This document shows positions 31,855-39,985 of a stretch of 64,000 nucleotides of DNA, piece by piece. This DNA is from a virus. Below the pieces are notes generated by a model that was given only the letters and a program-made list of their open reading frames with translations, was not told the DNA's origin and did not search any database. The stretch is from IMG/VR virus record IMGVR_UViG_3300030419_006954, positions 1,933-65,932 of that record; one strand, written 5' to 3'. The position numbers and the translations under genes were made by a program. Position 1 is the stretch's first letter. Every line of letters begins with the position of its first letter.

Positions 31855-32807
31855 TGAGCGAAAGTTTATTTTATAATAGAGACCAAAATATCTCAGGAGC
31901 AACAGTCCCAAGCGAACTGGGGGGGCTGACTTTTACTCCTGTTTATGGGTCTCGGGTAAGCTTTGAGGCAAAAAATCACTCGTATAACACTGATGATTTT
32001 TATTATAATTTAATACCGATGTCAGTAAATAGTTTGACGGCTAAATTTGAAGTCAGATATGATGTTAACGAAAGCGGGGCGAGACAGCTTGCTGCTTTTT
32101 TTGAAAGCAAAGAGGGATTTAAACCCTTGGAATTTACTCCTGATAATTCTGGAATTTACAAAACTGTTTCTGGTTTTTGTGATAATTATGCGATTAACTT
32201 TATAAACAACCAACACTTTGAGGTGGGGGCTAGTATCGCGGTTGATCGCGCTCCAACCCTGTTAAATTGGTCGGGAGGAAATTTTGCCAACATCCCATTC
32301 CAGTCGTGGACTAACTCTACATCTTTTAAGAAATATGATGTTGTTTATTCAGGAATCAATGAAAACAAGTTAGACAACTTTTATTATTGCACAGGAGACA
32401 ATACTTCCTCGGAAACCAATAGTCCTACAGGAACAGCTTCTTTGTGGTCACAAAAGTTTTTCTTTGAACCAGACATAGGAATTCAAAATGATGTGAAAAT
32501 TAAGGCTGATGTTTTAGACTACAGAAATTCTTTTACCCAACACTTAAAAACCAATGATAACATAGCTACATTTGATATGAGGTATACTTATACTGATATC
32601 ACCGACAAACAATTAAGATGCATGTTACACTTTTTGGAGAGAAAGGGAGGATATAGAATATTTGAACATCAGATTCCCTCTGTGTATAATAGACCCAAAG
32701 TTTATTATTGTCCTAGCTGGGAACATACATGGAATTATTTTAATTCTAACACTTTGACGCTTGATCTTGTAGAAAACCCACTCGGAGTAATACCAACAGA
32801 AACATAA
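31854..32807 (+). CDS. minor tail protein with an internal duplication
   Basis: The 317-residue protein seems built of two similar halves. Residues 62-130 (KFEVRYDVNESGARQLAAFF, then a hydrophobic strand series) and residues 235-310 (TFDMRYTYTDITDKQLRCML, then the same) both have the form F.x.RY...D....QL..ML/FFE.K.G. This is the pattern of lambda gpM-like minor tail proteins that join tape measure and tip. Between them is a low-complexity Ser/Thr/Asn segment. Confidence 0.5.
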   Translation: MSESLFYNRDQNISGATVPSELGGLTFTPVYGSRVSFEAKNHSYNTDDFYYNLIPMSVNSLTAKFEVRYDVNESGARQLAAFFESKEGFKPLEFTPDNSGIYKTVSGFCDNYAINFINNQHFEVGASIAVDRAPTLLNWSGGNFANIPFQSWTNSTSFKKYDVVYSGINENKLDNFYYCTGDNTSSETNSPTGTASLWSQKFFFEPDIGIQNDVKIKADVLDYRNSFTQHLKTNDNIATFDMRYTYTDITDKQLRCMLHFLERKGGYRIFEHQIPSVYNRPKVYYCPSWEHTWNYFNSNTLTLDLVENPLGVIPTET

Positions 32808-32808
32808 A

Positions 32809-33903
32809 ATGGCTAGAGATATCATAAAAAGCAATATCGCCGCAGTTGCAGTAAATCATGGCTCTTCTGATGCTTTTAGCACCTCTGCTCTTGGTCTCAG
32901 GCTTTATATGGGAGTTAAAGACTTTAATTATTCTATTCAGCTCCCACGCCAAAATTTAAAACAAGTAGGAAGTCAAGAACTTGCTTTTAATGGAATGGTT
33001 AACCAGCCCGATGTAGAGCTGGGGATTTCTTATATAGCTCAACCCGTAGGTTCAAATGAATATAATGGAAACTTTGTTGGTGAGTCGTCCTTCTTCACCA
33101 AATTTAATAATTTCTTTTCGGGCACTGCCGAAAATTCTTCTAACTTTTATGTTTTTTTAGATCCTAATCAGCAAGCTGATATTTTTAATACTTTAAAATT
33201 TGATGAGTCTTTAATAAACTTATCAGGATTTGATTCTATCGCATTCGGAAATTGTTATGCGACTACATATGGAATAAGTTATGCGGTGGGGGGAGCGCCC
33301 ACCGTTTCTACAAATTATCTTTGTTCTAACGTTGTATTTGAAAATATAACTGGCACATCCATGCAAATCCCAGCCATCAATTTAACAGGCGGCAATAACG
33401 ATGGTGTTGGTTTGTGTTCTTTTCAGTTTGAAGAAAATACTACAGATGATTCCAAGCCTGTTGTATTAAATCCCACAGACACAAACAGTAGCATAACCCT
33501 ACAAAACTTAGAGGTGGGAGGACAGGCTTTATCTGGAGTTCATTTCATTCAGTCTGTAGATATGTCTGTAGACTTACCCAGAAGCTCTTCCTATGGTCTT
33601 GGAAACGATTTTGCTTACAATAGAAAAGCTCAACTACCAGCGAACGGAAGATTCTCAGTCTCCTCTCTTGTCTCAGGATTAAACTCGGGGGTCTTAACAG
33701 GAATATTAGATAGCGACCAAAATTATGACTTCCAATTAGTTTTAGCTTCTGGTTCTAAAAAAATGATTTACCAAATCGAAGACGCTAAATTAAGCACTTA
33801 TAACTATGGGATGTCTGTAAATCAACAAATGTCTTTTGACGCCGACTTCTCTTTTAATGTAACTGAAACAAAAGGACTGAAGATTAGCGGGACCATTGTT
33901 TAG
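32809..33903 (+). CDS. tail protein related to the major tail tube protein
   Basis: The 364-residue protein shares the pattern of the 18832-20004 product: NYSIQLPRQNLKQVGSQ near 43, FGNCYATTYGISYAVGGAPT near 148 and IQSVDMSVDLPRSSSYGLG near 245. So it is probably a second tube-type protein, placed at the tail tip or at a junction. It ends at 33903, overlapping the end of a minus-strand gene by four bases. Confidence 0.55.
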   Translation: MARDIIKSNIAAVAVNHGSSDAFSTSALGLRLYMGVKDFNYSIQLPRQNLKQVGSQELAFNGMVNQPDVELGISYIAQPVGSNEYNGNFVGESSFFTKFNNFFSGTAENSSNFYVFLDPNQQADIFNTLKFDESLINLSGFDSIAFGNCYATTYGISYAVGGAPTVSTNYLCSNVVFENITGTSMQIPAINLTGGNNDGVGLCSFQFEENTTDDSKPVVLNPTDTNSSITLQNLEVGGQALSGVHFIQSVDMSVDLPRSSSYGLGNDFAYNRKAQLPANGRFSVSSLVSGLNSGVLTGILDSDQNYDFQLVLASGSKKMIYQIEDAKLSTYNYGMSVNQQMSFDADFSFNVTETKGLKISGTIV

Positions 33904-34286
33904 TCATAATCAATTTTAATGTTCTTGCTTTCGTAACCCTTTTCCTTTATTCGGTTCGGGTGTTCAGCCCCTCCTCTTTCTTTGGCATAATTGTCATAAA
34001 ATTTTTCCTTTACGGGGTCAAGACCTCCCGCTTTTTCAGCTCTCTTGGCGCTTAGTTCTGATGAAAGGTCCATCATATCTCCCATGGTCCCTTTTTTATT
34101 ATAAGTCGCGTCAATATACTGCTGCTTATTAAAAGGATCTATTGAATTATCAATGGAGGCGTTGGGGGAGAGAAAAACTCTCTTCCACTCAACACCCCCC
34201 TCTGAATAAATATGTTTGTCATTCATCCCTTGGAATACCTCTCGGTATTCTTTTCTGTCGGGATGCTTGTAGACATAAATCGGCAT
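33900..34286 (-). CDS. FmdB-like protein without the cysteines
   Basis: The 128-residue protein starts MPIYVYKHPDRKEYREVFQG, followed by MNDKHIY. This resembles the start of FmdB-type zinc-ribbon proteins (MPIYEYRC..CG), but the four zinc cysteines are absent. The rest is polar and charged. Such cysteine-less forms are seen in other phages; function unknown. The ATG overlaps the Hsp20 stop codon by one base, so the two are co-translated. Confidence 0.4.
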   Translation of the reverse strand: MPIYVYKHPDRKEYREVFQGMNDKHIYSEGGVEWKRVFLSPNASIDNSIDPFNKQQYIDATYNKKGTMGDMMDLSSELSAKRAEKAGGLDPVKEKFYDNYAKERGGAEHPNRIKEKGYESKNIKIDYD

Positions 34287-34612
34287 CAGGTTTCAATTTT
34301 AATGTCCCTGCCTTCACAAACCTCTTTTTTAGGGAGTGTGATGGTAAGCAAACCATTTTCGAGCTTGGAAGAAATATGTTCTTCTGAAACATCGGTAGTC
34401 AAATACACCTTAAATTTCTTTTTGCGTTTTTTGTTTTCAGCATGAACATTTAAAACGCCGTCTATGACTGTTAATTTTATGTCTTTTTTAGAAAAGCCAG
34501 CCAGCTCTAATTCAGCTGTATATACATCCCCCGTATCTGTGACAGCTACATCTGTAGATAGAGTAAATGGGTAGGTAGGGTTTTCGAATAATTTTTCAAA
34601 TAATGGATTCAT
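34286..34612 (-). CDS. small heat-shock protein, Hsp20/alpha-crystallin family
   Basis: The 108-residue protein has the alpha-crystallin domain: a beta-rich core from about residue 20 (YTAELELAGFSKKDIKLTV), a GVLNVHAE strand and the diagnostic LENGLLTITLPK strand near 84-95. Small heat-shock proteins hold unfolding proteins; phage copies are known in T4-like cyanophages and may help virion assembly. A TATAAATA box lies three bases before the ATG. Confidence 0.85.
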   Translation of the reverse strand: MNPLFEKLFENPTYPFTLSTDVAVTDTGDVYTAELELAGFSKKDIKLTVIDGVLNVHAENKKRKKKFKVYLTTDVSEEHISSKLENGLLTITLPKKEVCEGRDIKIET

Positions 34613-34615
34613 GTG

Positions 34616-34623
34616 TATTTATA
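34616..34623 (-). promoter_or_regulatory. T4-type late promoter box on the minus strand
   Basis: TATAAATA, read leftward, three bases before the ATG of the Hsp20 gene. Confidence 0.45.
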
Positions 34624-34631
34624 AGCAATTT

Positions 34632-35723
34632 TTATGCCTGAGCTTTACCCTTAAAAATATAGGCTAAAATATCCTCCACCATTTTAGAATAGGTCATAGT
34701 GTCTCCCATTTCTACACCAGCTGTGTTTAATTGACCCACCTTTGCTTCTGCTTTCTCCATAGCAGTAACAGCTTCCTCTTCGGTCCAAGTGTAAAAAGTG
34801 CCTTGGTTAAATGGTCGGTTTTTTTCGAAAAATACTCCATCAAACACGGGCATTTCGCCTGACGGCTCAATCAAAATAGAATTTTCCTTGGTGGCCCAGT
34901 CTTTATGAGAGGTGGAATTTAAAACAATGCTCCACTTACCTAAGCAAGTAGCATTAAAGGCGGGAAGATTCCAACCCTCTCCCCCTGACAAGCCTGTTAA
35001 GTCAATATCAATTGCATTTAGAAATTCATTGACCTCCGCGTTCTTATCTAAGGGAGGAATAATATTAATATTATTATAATGGTTCCCTTCTAGGGTCTGA
35101 TTTATGATATTTTGCATTTGCTCTGGTTTAAAAAACGGATTATTAATGCAACAAGAAAGCTGATATTTGTTGTTGTTTCCGTATTTTTTTAGCCAAGCTC
35201 TAATTATTTTTTGGGTGTGTTTTCTGTTTTCATATTTTCCCATTAACCCAAAATGAACAACATCCTTGAGGTAGGTTTTGTTGGTTCGATAGAATTCTGG
35301 ATCTAATCCCAGGGGAATAGACCTAGAGTTGGTAACTCCTTTATTCTCAAAGTGCTTTGAGGCTTCTCGCGAACTAAAAAAAGTGAGGTCTTGATGAGCA
35401 CACAAAGCGACTTCTTCGTTGGTGGGTTCATTGCATTCATAAAAGGTAAAAAGAAATTGATCTTTATTTTTTCTATTCTCACTACCATTAAGATGCCACA
35501 GCTTTAAACAAGGAATGTCCTTTTTAAGAAAATCCCATCTCTGGTTGATGGCTTTTTCAATATAAGATTTTAGCTCTTCGGTAACATTAAATGCACTAAG
35601 GTCTACATTTCCTATAGGAAAAATCCCTATATCAACATTTAGTTTATGCAGTTCCCTAACAAGATTGTAGGAAACATTTCCGAAGCTTAATCTATTAAGC
35701 GGGATTTCTAGAAGGAGCTTCAT
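34632..35723 (-). CDS. glycosyltransferase, GT-B (GT4-like)
   Basis: The 363-residue protein starts MKLLLEIPLNRLSFGNVSY and has the two-domain GT-B layout: an N-terminal part ending near FFSSREASKHF and IPLGLDPEFY, then a C-terminal nucleotide-sugar domain with FGLMGKYENRKHTQKIIRAW, LSGGEGWNLPAFNATCLGK and a late acidic segment. The GEGWNLP stretch is the GT4-style donor-binding loop. It lies in a minus-strand operon with ssb, overlapping its stop by one base, away from the main glycan cluster. Acceptor unknown. Confidence 0.75.
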   Translation of the reverse strand: MKLLLEIPLNRLSFGNVSYNLVRELHKLNVDIGIFPIGNVDLSAFNVTEELKSYIEKAINQRWDFLKKDIPCLKLWHLNGSENRKNKDQFLFTFYECNEPTNEEVALCAHQDLTFFSSREASKHFENKGVTNSRSIPLGLDPEFYRTNKTYLKDVVHFGLMGKYENRKHTQKIIRAWLKKYGNNNKYQLSCCINNPFFKPEQMQNIINQTLEGNHYNNINIIPPLDKNAEVNEFLNAIDIDLTGLSGGEGWNLPAFNATCLGKWSIVLNSTSHKDWATKENSILIEPSGEMPVFDGVFFEKNRPFNQGTFYTWTEEEAVTAMEKAEAKVGQLNTAGVEMGDTMTYSKMVEDILAYIFKGKAQA

Positions 35724-36088
35724 TAAAAGGGAACAAGATCTTCAGACTCCTCAGATTTTTCAGCCTCTGAATCAGAATCAGACTTCTTCCCAGAACTCAA
35801 AAACTGGAGATCCTTGCCACGAATATAATACTTGCTAAAGCTTTTTCCGTCTTTCTCCCAAGAAGACATGCAGAGTTCTCCTTGAACCATAAACTCACGG
35901 CCCTTGGTCAGATATTTCTCTGCAATTTCTGCGGTCTTGTTCCAAAACTCTACGTCGATAAAGCATTTAGTTTTGGCGTTGGCCGTGGATATTCCAACCC
36001 TGAGGTTGGCTACTTTGTTACCAGTGTCAGTTGTGCGGACTTCTGGATCTTTTACCAGATATGCGGCGGCTGTAATTGAATTAAACAT
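35723..36088 (-). CDS. ssb: single-stranded DNA-binding protein
   Basis: The 121-residue protein has the OB fold of bacterial SSB: an N-terminal strand with AYLVKDPEVRTTDTGNKVAN, a central FIDVEFWNKTAEIAEKYL and GREFMVQGEL, and a final strand DLQFLSS. An acidic disordered tail ends in DLVPF, close to the SSB C-terminal peptide (DDDIPF) that recruits replication partners. It overlaps the sigma-like gene by eight bases and would act with the replication genes further right. Confidence 0.9.
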   Translation of the reverse strand: MFNSITAAAYLVKDPEVRTTDTGNKVANLRVGISTANAKTKCFIDVEFWNKTAEIAEKYLTKGREFMVQGELCMSSWEKDGKSFSKYYIRGKDLQFLSSGKKSDSDSEAEKSEESEDLVPF

Positions 36089-36689
36089 AATTTCCTTCTT
36101 TTTTTACTTTGTTAATGAATCGGTTATGGATGTTTATACATCCTTGGATACTCATGTCAAGTTTTTCTGCTATTTTTCTCCAAGGAGTGAGCTTATTATT
36201 ATCTACCCCGTATCTCAAGTCAATTATTTTTTTGACCCTGATATCTTTTTCTTTTTCTAAGCATTTATTAAACAATGAAAAAGCCTCTTCTTTGTCTATT
36301 TCTGTCGCGAAGCTTTCGGAGGCTGGTTCAATATAGTTTGGTATTCCATCAAAACAAATCTCCTTATTCTTCTTTTTTTTATTGAGGAGATTTAAGCACT
36401 TCCATTTTGTTTGATTGGCTAAATGAGTCGAAAACTTAGTTTTACGAGTAGGATCGTAATTTAAAGCTGCCGAATAAATTGTAGAATCTTTTTCTCCTAC
36501 CAGCTGGTATTTATCCACCACACATTGAGGGTGAGACATAAACTGATTTACCATAGTATGAAAAATACCCGAGTGTCTGTCTATGATTTCCAAGAGGCTC
36601 TCCTCATCGTTTGTTTCTTGGATGTTGGAGATCAGAGTGTAGTCGCTTTCCACTGAACCAATCCTATCATCTGTATCATCTTTTTCCAA
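36081..36689 (-). CDS. sigma-70-family transcription factor
   Basis: The 202-residue product has a region-2-like segment AALNYDPTRKTKFSTHLANQTKWKC (key residues YDPTRKTKFSTHL, residues 78-90), as in the FDPxRGxKFSTY core of sigma factors. Region 4 is seen as DLRYGVDNNKLTPWRKIAEKL and a following helix (IQGCINIHNRFINKVKKEG). It may be the gp55-like late factor. The frame begins at TTG 36689; GTG 36653 is an alternative. Two TATAAATA boxes lie upstream. Confidence 0.75.
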   Translation of the reverse strand: MEKDDTDDRIGSVESDYTLISNIQETNDEESLLEIIDRHSGIFHTMVNQFMSHPQCVVDKYQLVGEKDSTIYSAALNYDPTRKTKFSTHLANQTKWKCLNLLNKKKKNKEICFDGIPNYIEPASESFATEIDKEEAFSLFNKCLEKEKDIRVKKIIDLRYGVDNNKLTPWRKIAEKLDMSIQGCINIHNRFINKVKKEGNYV

Positions 36690-36703
36690 AAGAATTCGGG
36701 GAA

Positions 36704-36722
36704 TATTTATAATATATTTATA
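36704..36722 (-). promoter_or_regulatory. tandem TATAAATA boxes on the minus strand
   Basis: TATAAATA at 36711-36704 and 36722-36715, read leftward, in front of the sigma-ssb-glycosyltransferase operon. Confidence 0.45.
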
Positions 36723-36820
36723 AAACGTTTTACGTTAAAGACTAACGTTACCTTTTACCATTACGTTAAAGAACTAAGAAGCGTTCTTAGAACCGTTTCA
36801 CGGTAATTATATCGTGGACT
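36722..36820. promoter_or_regulatory. divergent control region with repeats and palindromes
   Basis: Contains AAAACGTTTT (36722-36731), two copies of TACGTTAAAGA (36731-36741 and 36762-36772), the 17-base palindrome CTAAGAAGCGTTCTTAG (36774-36790) and an inverted CACGG/CGTG pair (36799-36816). It separates two divergent operons, so operator sites are likely. No NrdR box pattern is obvious. Confidence 0.5.
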
Positions 36821-36885
36821 CTTATTCTGTCAACTAAAATTTTTCGGAAATTTCTTAATTGAGAGTGGACACTATTGCCCCCTAA

Positions 36886-36894
36886 GTGTAAATT
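36886..36894 (+). promoter_or_regulatory. late-promoter-like box GTGTAAATT
   Basis: GTGTAAATT nine bases before the nrdB ATG. Confidence 0.4.
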
Positions 36895-36903
36895 CCTTTG
36901 ACC

Positions 36904-37875
36904 ATGATTTTTGAAGAACAGATATCCAGAAAGCCCGATCACTACCCTTGGGCACAAGAGTTTATTGAGGCGATGCATACTGGGTTTTGGACGGATAAAG
37001 AATTCAGTTTTAGCAGTGATATACAGGACTTTAATGTCAATTTAGACGAAAATGAGAGGGAGATGATTATTAGAACTCTGTCCGCGATTGGCCAAATTGA
37101 AGTGGCTGTAAAAAAATTCTGGAGCAAGCTTGGAGATAACCTTCCCCACCCCAGTTTAACCGACCTCGGCTATGTCATGGCCAACGTGGAAGTGATTCAC
37201 AATAACGCTTACGAAAGACTCCTACAGATTCTTGGCCTAGAGGATATTTTTGAAGAAAATTTAAAGCTGGATTTTATCGAGGGCCGCGTCAATTATCTGA
37301 GGAAGTATACCCACAGATTTTACAAAGATTCAAAGAAACAATATGTTTATGCCCTTACTTTGTTTACTTTGTTTGTGGAGAACGTCTCTTTGTTTTCTCA
37401 GTTTTATGTAATCAATTGGTTTAATCGTTACAGAAATGTTCTTAAGGACACTGGGCAGCAAGTAAAATATACCAGAAACGAGGAAAATCTTCACGCTCTT
37501 GCTGGTATAAAAATAATCAACACCATTAGAGATGAACATCCCGAGCTTTTCGATAAAGAGCTAGGGGAGAGAATCGCAATGGAGGCTAAGGCGGCTTTTG
37601 ATGCGGAAAGCAAAATTGTAGATTGGATGGTAAATGGCTTTGATGAAAAAGGACTTAGTGCAGATATTTTAAAAGAGTTTATCAAAAACAGAATAAACGA
37701 CTCCCTCGAAAAAATAGGGTTTGCACCTGCGTTTAATGTTGACACCTCTCTTCTGGAAGATACAATGTGGTTTGAAGAGGAATTGATGGGGAACAACGCC
37801 ACCGATTTCTTTCATTCTCGACCTGTAGAATATTCCAAGAATTCTCAAACATTTGATGCGGACGACCTTTTTTGA
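36904..37875 (+). CDS. nrdB: ribonucleotide reductase class I, beta subunit
   Basis: From ATG 36904 the product has 323 residues. Metal-ligand motifs of the R2 fold are present: EVIHNNAY (Glu96, His99, radical Tyr103), FVEN (Glu159) and EENLH (Glu194, His197). The first ligand position seems to be Glu66 (QIEVAVKKFW) where most R2 proteins have Asp. The protein generates the radical used by the alpha subunit to make deoxynucleotides for phage DNA. It is one base from nrdA, so the two are made together. Confidence 0.92.
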   Translation: MIFEEQISRKPDHYPWAQEFIEAMHTGFWTDKEFSFSSDIQDFNVNLDENEREMIIRTLSAIGQIEVAVKKFWSKLGDNLPHPSLTDLGYVMANVEVIHNNAYERLLQILGLEDIFEENLKLDFIEGRVNYLRKYTHRFYKDSKKQYVYALTLFTLFVENVSLFSQFYVINWFNRYRNVLKDTGQQVKYTRNEENLHALAGIKIINTIRDEHPELFDKELGERIAMEAKAAFDAESKIVDWMVNGFDEKGLSADILKEFIKNRINDSLEKIGFAPAFNVDTSLLEDTMWFEEELMGNNATDFFHSRPVEYSKNSQTFDADDLF

Positions 37876-39521
37876 TGAAGAGATATAAGTGGCTTAACAA
37901 AGATTCCCGCGATTTCTTAAAACGGGGGTATTTGAGAGAAGGAGAATCAGCAGAACAGCGAGGTCATGACATTGCTGTCGCCGCAGAAAAACTTCTAAAA
38001 ATAAAAGGCTTTTCTGATAAGTTCGAAGAATACCTAAGAAGAGGTTTTTATTCTCTATCTAGTCCTGTGTGGGCCAACTTTGGCAGAGATAGGGGCCTTC
38101 CTATTTCTTGTAATGGAGTCTTCATAGAAGACCGTATGGACGCGATTCTTGACAAGCAAGCTGAAGTAGGAATGCAAACAAAGCATGGCTCTGGCACTTC
38201 TGGATATTTTGGTGAGTTACGAGGAAGAGGTGCTGAAATTTCAGCGGGAGGGACTTCAAGCGGCCCAGTCCACTTTATGGAATTATTTGACAAAGTTTCT
38301 TCTGTTGTTTCTCAAAGCAATGTAAGAAGAGGCTCCTTTGCCGCTTACCTACCTGTAGATCATCCTGATATTAATGAATTTTTAAGAATACGCAGCGAGG
38401 GTAACCCAATACAAGAAATGTCCTTTGCTGTGTGTATCACAGACAAATGGATGCGATCTATGATAGAAGGAGATAGGAAGAAGAGATCTGTGTGGGCTTC
38501 TATTATAAAAAAAAGATTTGAAACTGGTTATCCCTATATATTTTTTACGGATAACGCCAATCAACAAGCTCCCAAGCCTTACAAGGATAAAAAGCTGCAA
38601 ATCCACGCCTCCAATCTGTGTAGCGAAATATTCTTACATTCCTCAGAAGAAGAATCCTTTGTCTGTTGTTTATCTTCTCTAAACTTACTTGAATGGGACG
38701 AGATAGAAAAAACCGATGCTATTGAGACTCTCGTTTATTTTTTGGATGCCGTAATGGAAGAGTATATCCAAAAAACAGAAGATATTCCCTATATGCAAGC
38801 CTCTCACAATTTTGCCAAGAGGCAAAGGGCATTGGGGGTTGGGGTTCTTGGTTGGCACTCTTTCTTGCAATCTAAACTGATACCATTCGAAGGAATGGAG
38901 GCTAAGTTTTTAAACAGGCAAATCCACAGAACCATAAGAGAGAGAGCAGATAACGCCACAAAAGAACTATCTGGTTTATTGGGAGAGCCGTTACATTTAG
39001 AAGGCTATGGCAGACGCAATATGACAACAATAGCGATTGCCCCTACAACTTCCAGCTCTTTTATATTGGGTCAGGTTTCTCCATCAATTGAACCCCTAAA
39101 TAGTAACTACTTTACAAAAGATCTAGCTAAAGGCAAATTTACTTATAAAAACCCTTATTTAGAGAGTCTTTTAGAAGAAAAAAAGAAAAACACCCAAGCA
39201 ACTTGGAAATCTATTCTTAGCAAAGGTGGATCAGTCCAACACTTAGACTTTTTATCTGAAGAAGAAAAATCTGTATTTAAAACATTTGGAGAAACATCTC
39301 AAAAAGAGATTGTTATTCAAGCTTCTCAGCGCCAAAAGTTTATAGACCAAGGCCAAAGCTTGAACCTGATGATTTCTCCGAAATGCCCTCCCAAGCAAGT
39401 AAGCGAACTTCTTATCTTTGGGTGGGAGCAGGGGATCAAGAGCTTCTATTACCAACGTAGCGCCAATCCTAGCCAAGAACTTGCTCGCTCTATTTTAAAT
39501 TGTTCCTCTTGTGAAGGATAA
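37875..39521 (+). CDS. nrdA: ribonucleotide reductase class I, alpha subunit, compact form
   Basis: ATG 37875 overlaps the nrdB stop and gives 548 residues. Catalytic parts are complete: SCNG with Cys79, NLCSEI with Cys249 and Glu251, CCLSSLNL with the paired cysteine near 264, SFYYQRS with Tyr525-Tyr526, and a C-terminal CSSC (543-546) that is re-reduced by thioredoxin or glutaredoxin. It is much shorter than the roughly 760 residues of the E. coli enzyme, because the N-terminal ATP-cone is missing; dATP feedback through that site is therefore not expected. Confidence 0.93.
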   Translation: MKRYKWLNKDSRDFLKRGYLREGESAEQRGHDIAVAAEKLLKIKGFSDKFEEYLRRGFYSLSSPVWANFGRDRGLPISCNGVFIEDRMDAILDKQAEVGMQTKHGSGTSGYFGELRGRGAEISAGGTSSGPVHFMELFDKVSSVVSQSNVRRGSFAAYLPVDHPDINEFLRIRSEGNPIQEMSFAVCITDKWMRSMIEGDRKKRSVWASIIKKRFETGYPYIFFTDNANQQAPKPYKDKKLQIHASNLCSEIFLHSSEEESFVCCLSSLNLLEWDEIEKTDAIETLVYFLDAVMEEYIQKTEDIPYMQASHNFAKRQRALGVGVLGWHSFLQSKLIPFEGMEAKFLNRQIHRTIRERADNATKELSGLLGEPLHLEGYGRRNMTTIAIAPTTSSSFILGQVSPSIEPLNSNYFTKDLAKGKFTYKNPYLESLLEEKKKNTQATWKSILSKGGSVQHLDFLSEEEKSVFKTFGETSQKEIVIQASQRQKFIDQGQSLNLMISPKCPPKQVSELLIFGWEQGIKSFYYQRSANPSQELARSILNCSSCEG

Positions 39522-39530
39522 GTGTAAATT
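39522..39530 (+). promoter_or_regulatory. late-promoter-like box GTGTAAATT
   Basis: GTGTAAATT seven bases before the ATG at 39538; identical to the box before nrdB. It also lies at the head of the glycan cluster. Confidence 0.4.
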
Positions 39531-39537
39531 AAACAGG

Positions 39538-39954
39538 ATGAAGTCTAGCTTTTCAGATAAAATTTATACTTGCCTTGCGGCTAAGGTAATTAAATTTAAT
39601 GAAGAAAATACGCCTCGCGTTACCTTAGACCAATTAATTAGGGTATATAAGAGAGGGGAAAAAACATCAAGAGTTTTCTTTTCTTTCGACAAAAGCCCCG
39701 CTCAGTGGGCCATGGCCCGAGTAAACATGTTTTTAAGGCTCAGTGCAGATCGTCGTGTCGCAGACGCTTATCGCTTTCAAGACTTAGATATATCTGAAGG
39801 AACAGACCGCACCTATCACCAAGAAGAAGCAGAACCCTTTTGGAAATTTTCTGAATTAGACTTCACTATGGCTCGTTCTGATTTGTTATTGTTTCACATC
39901 ACTGATCAGGAGGCGGAAAGCACATTTTACCCGCCCCCCGTTGAAGAAATTTAA
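39538..39954 (+). CDS. unknown 138-residue protein
   Basis: ATG 39538, seven bases after a GTGTAAATT box, is preferred to a GTG further upstream that lies inside nrdA. The 138-residue product (MKSSFSDKIYTCLAAKVIKF) is moderately basic, with a SPAQWAMARVNMFLRL segment and an acidic aromatic C-terminus. I do not recognise it. It sits between nrdA and the glycan cluster and could belong to either. Confidence 0.5.
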   Translation: MKSSFSDKIYTCLAAKVIKFNEENTPRVTLDQLIRVYKRGEKTSRVFFSFDKSPAQWAMARVNMFLRLSADRRVADAYRFQDLDISEGTDRTYHQEEAEPFWKFSELDFTMARSDLLLFHITDQEAESTFYPPPVEEI

Positions 39955-39985
39955 ATTCAGCCTATAATCATACCAGTGGTATGAA

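Noticed and set aside
18832-33903. A contractile tail sheath
   Set aside because: No gene of sheath size or pattern is found beside the tail tube gene. The tail is therefore taken to be non-contractile, although genes outside the window could change this.
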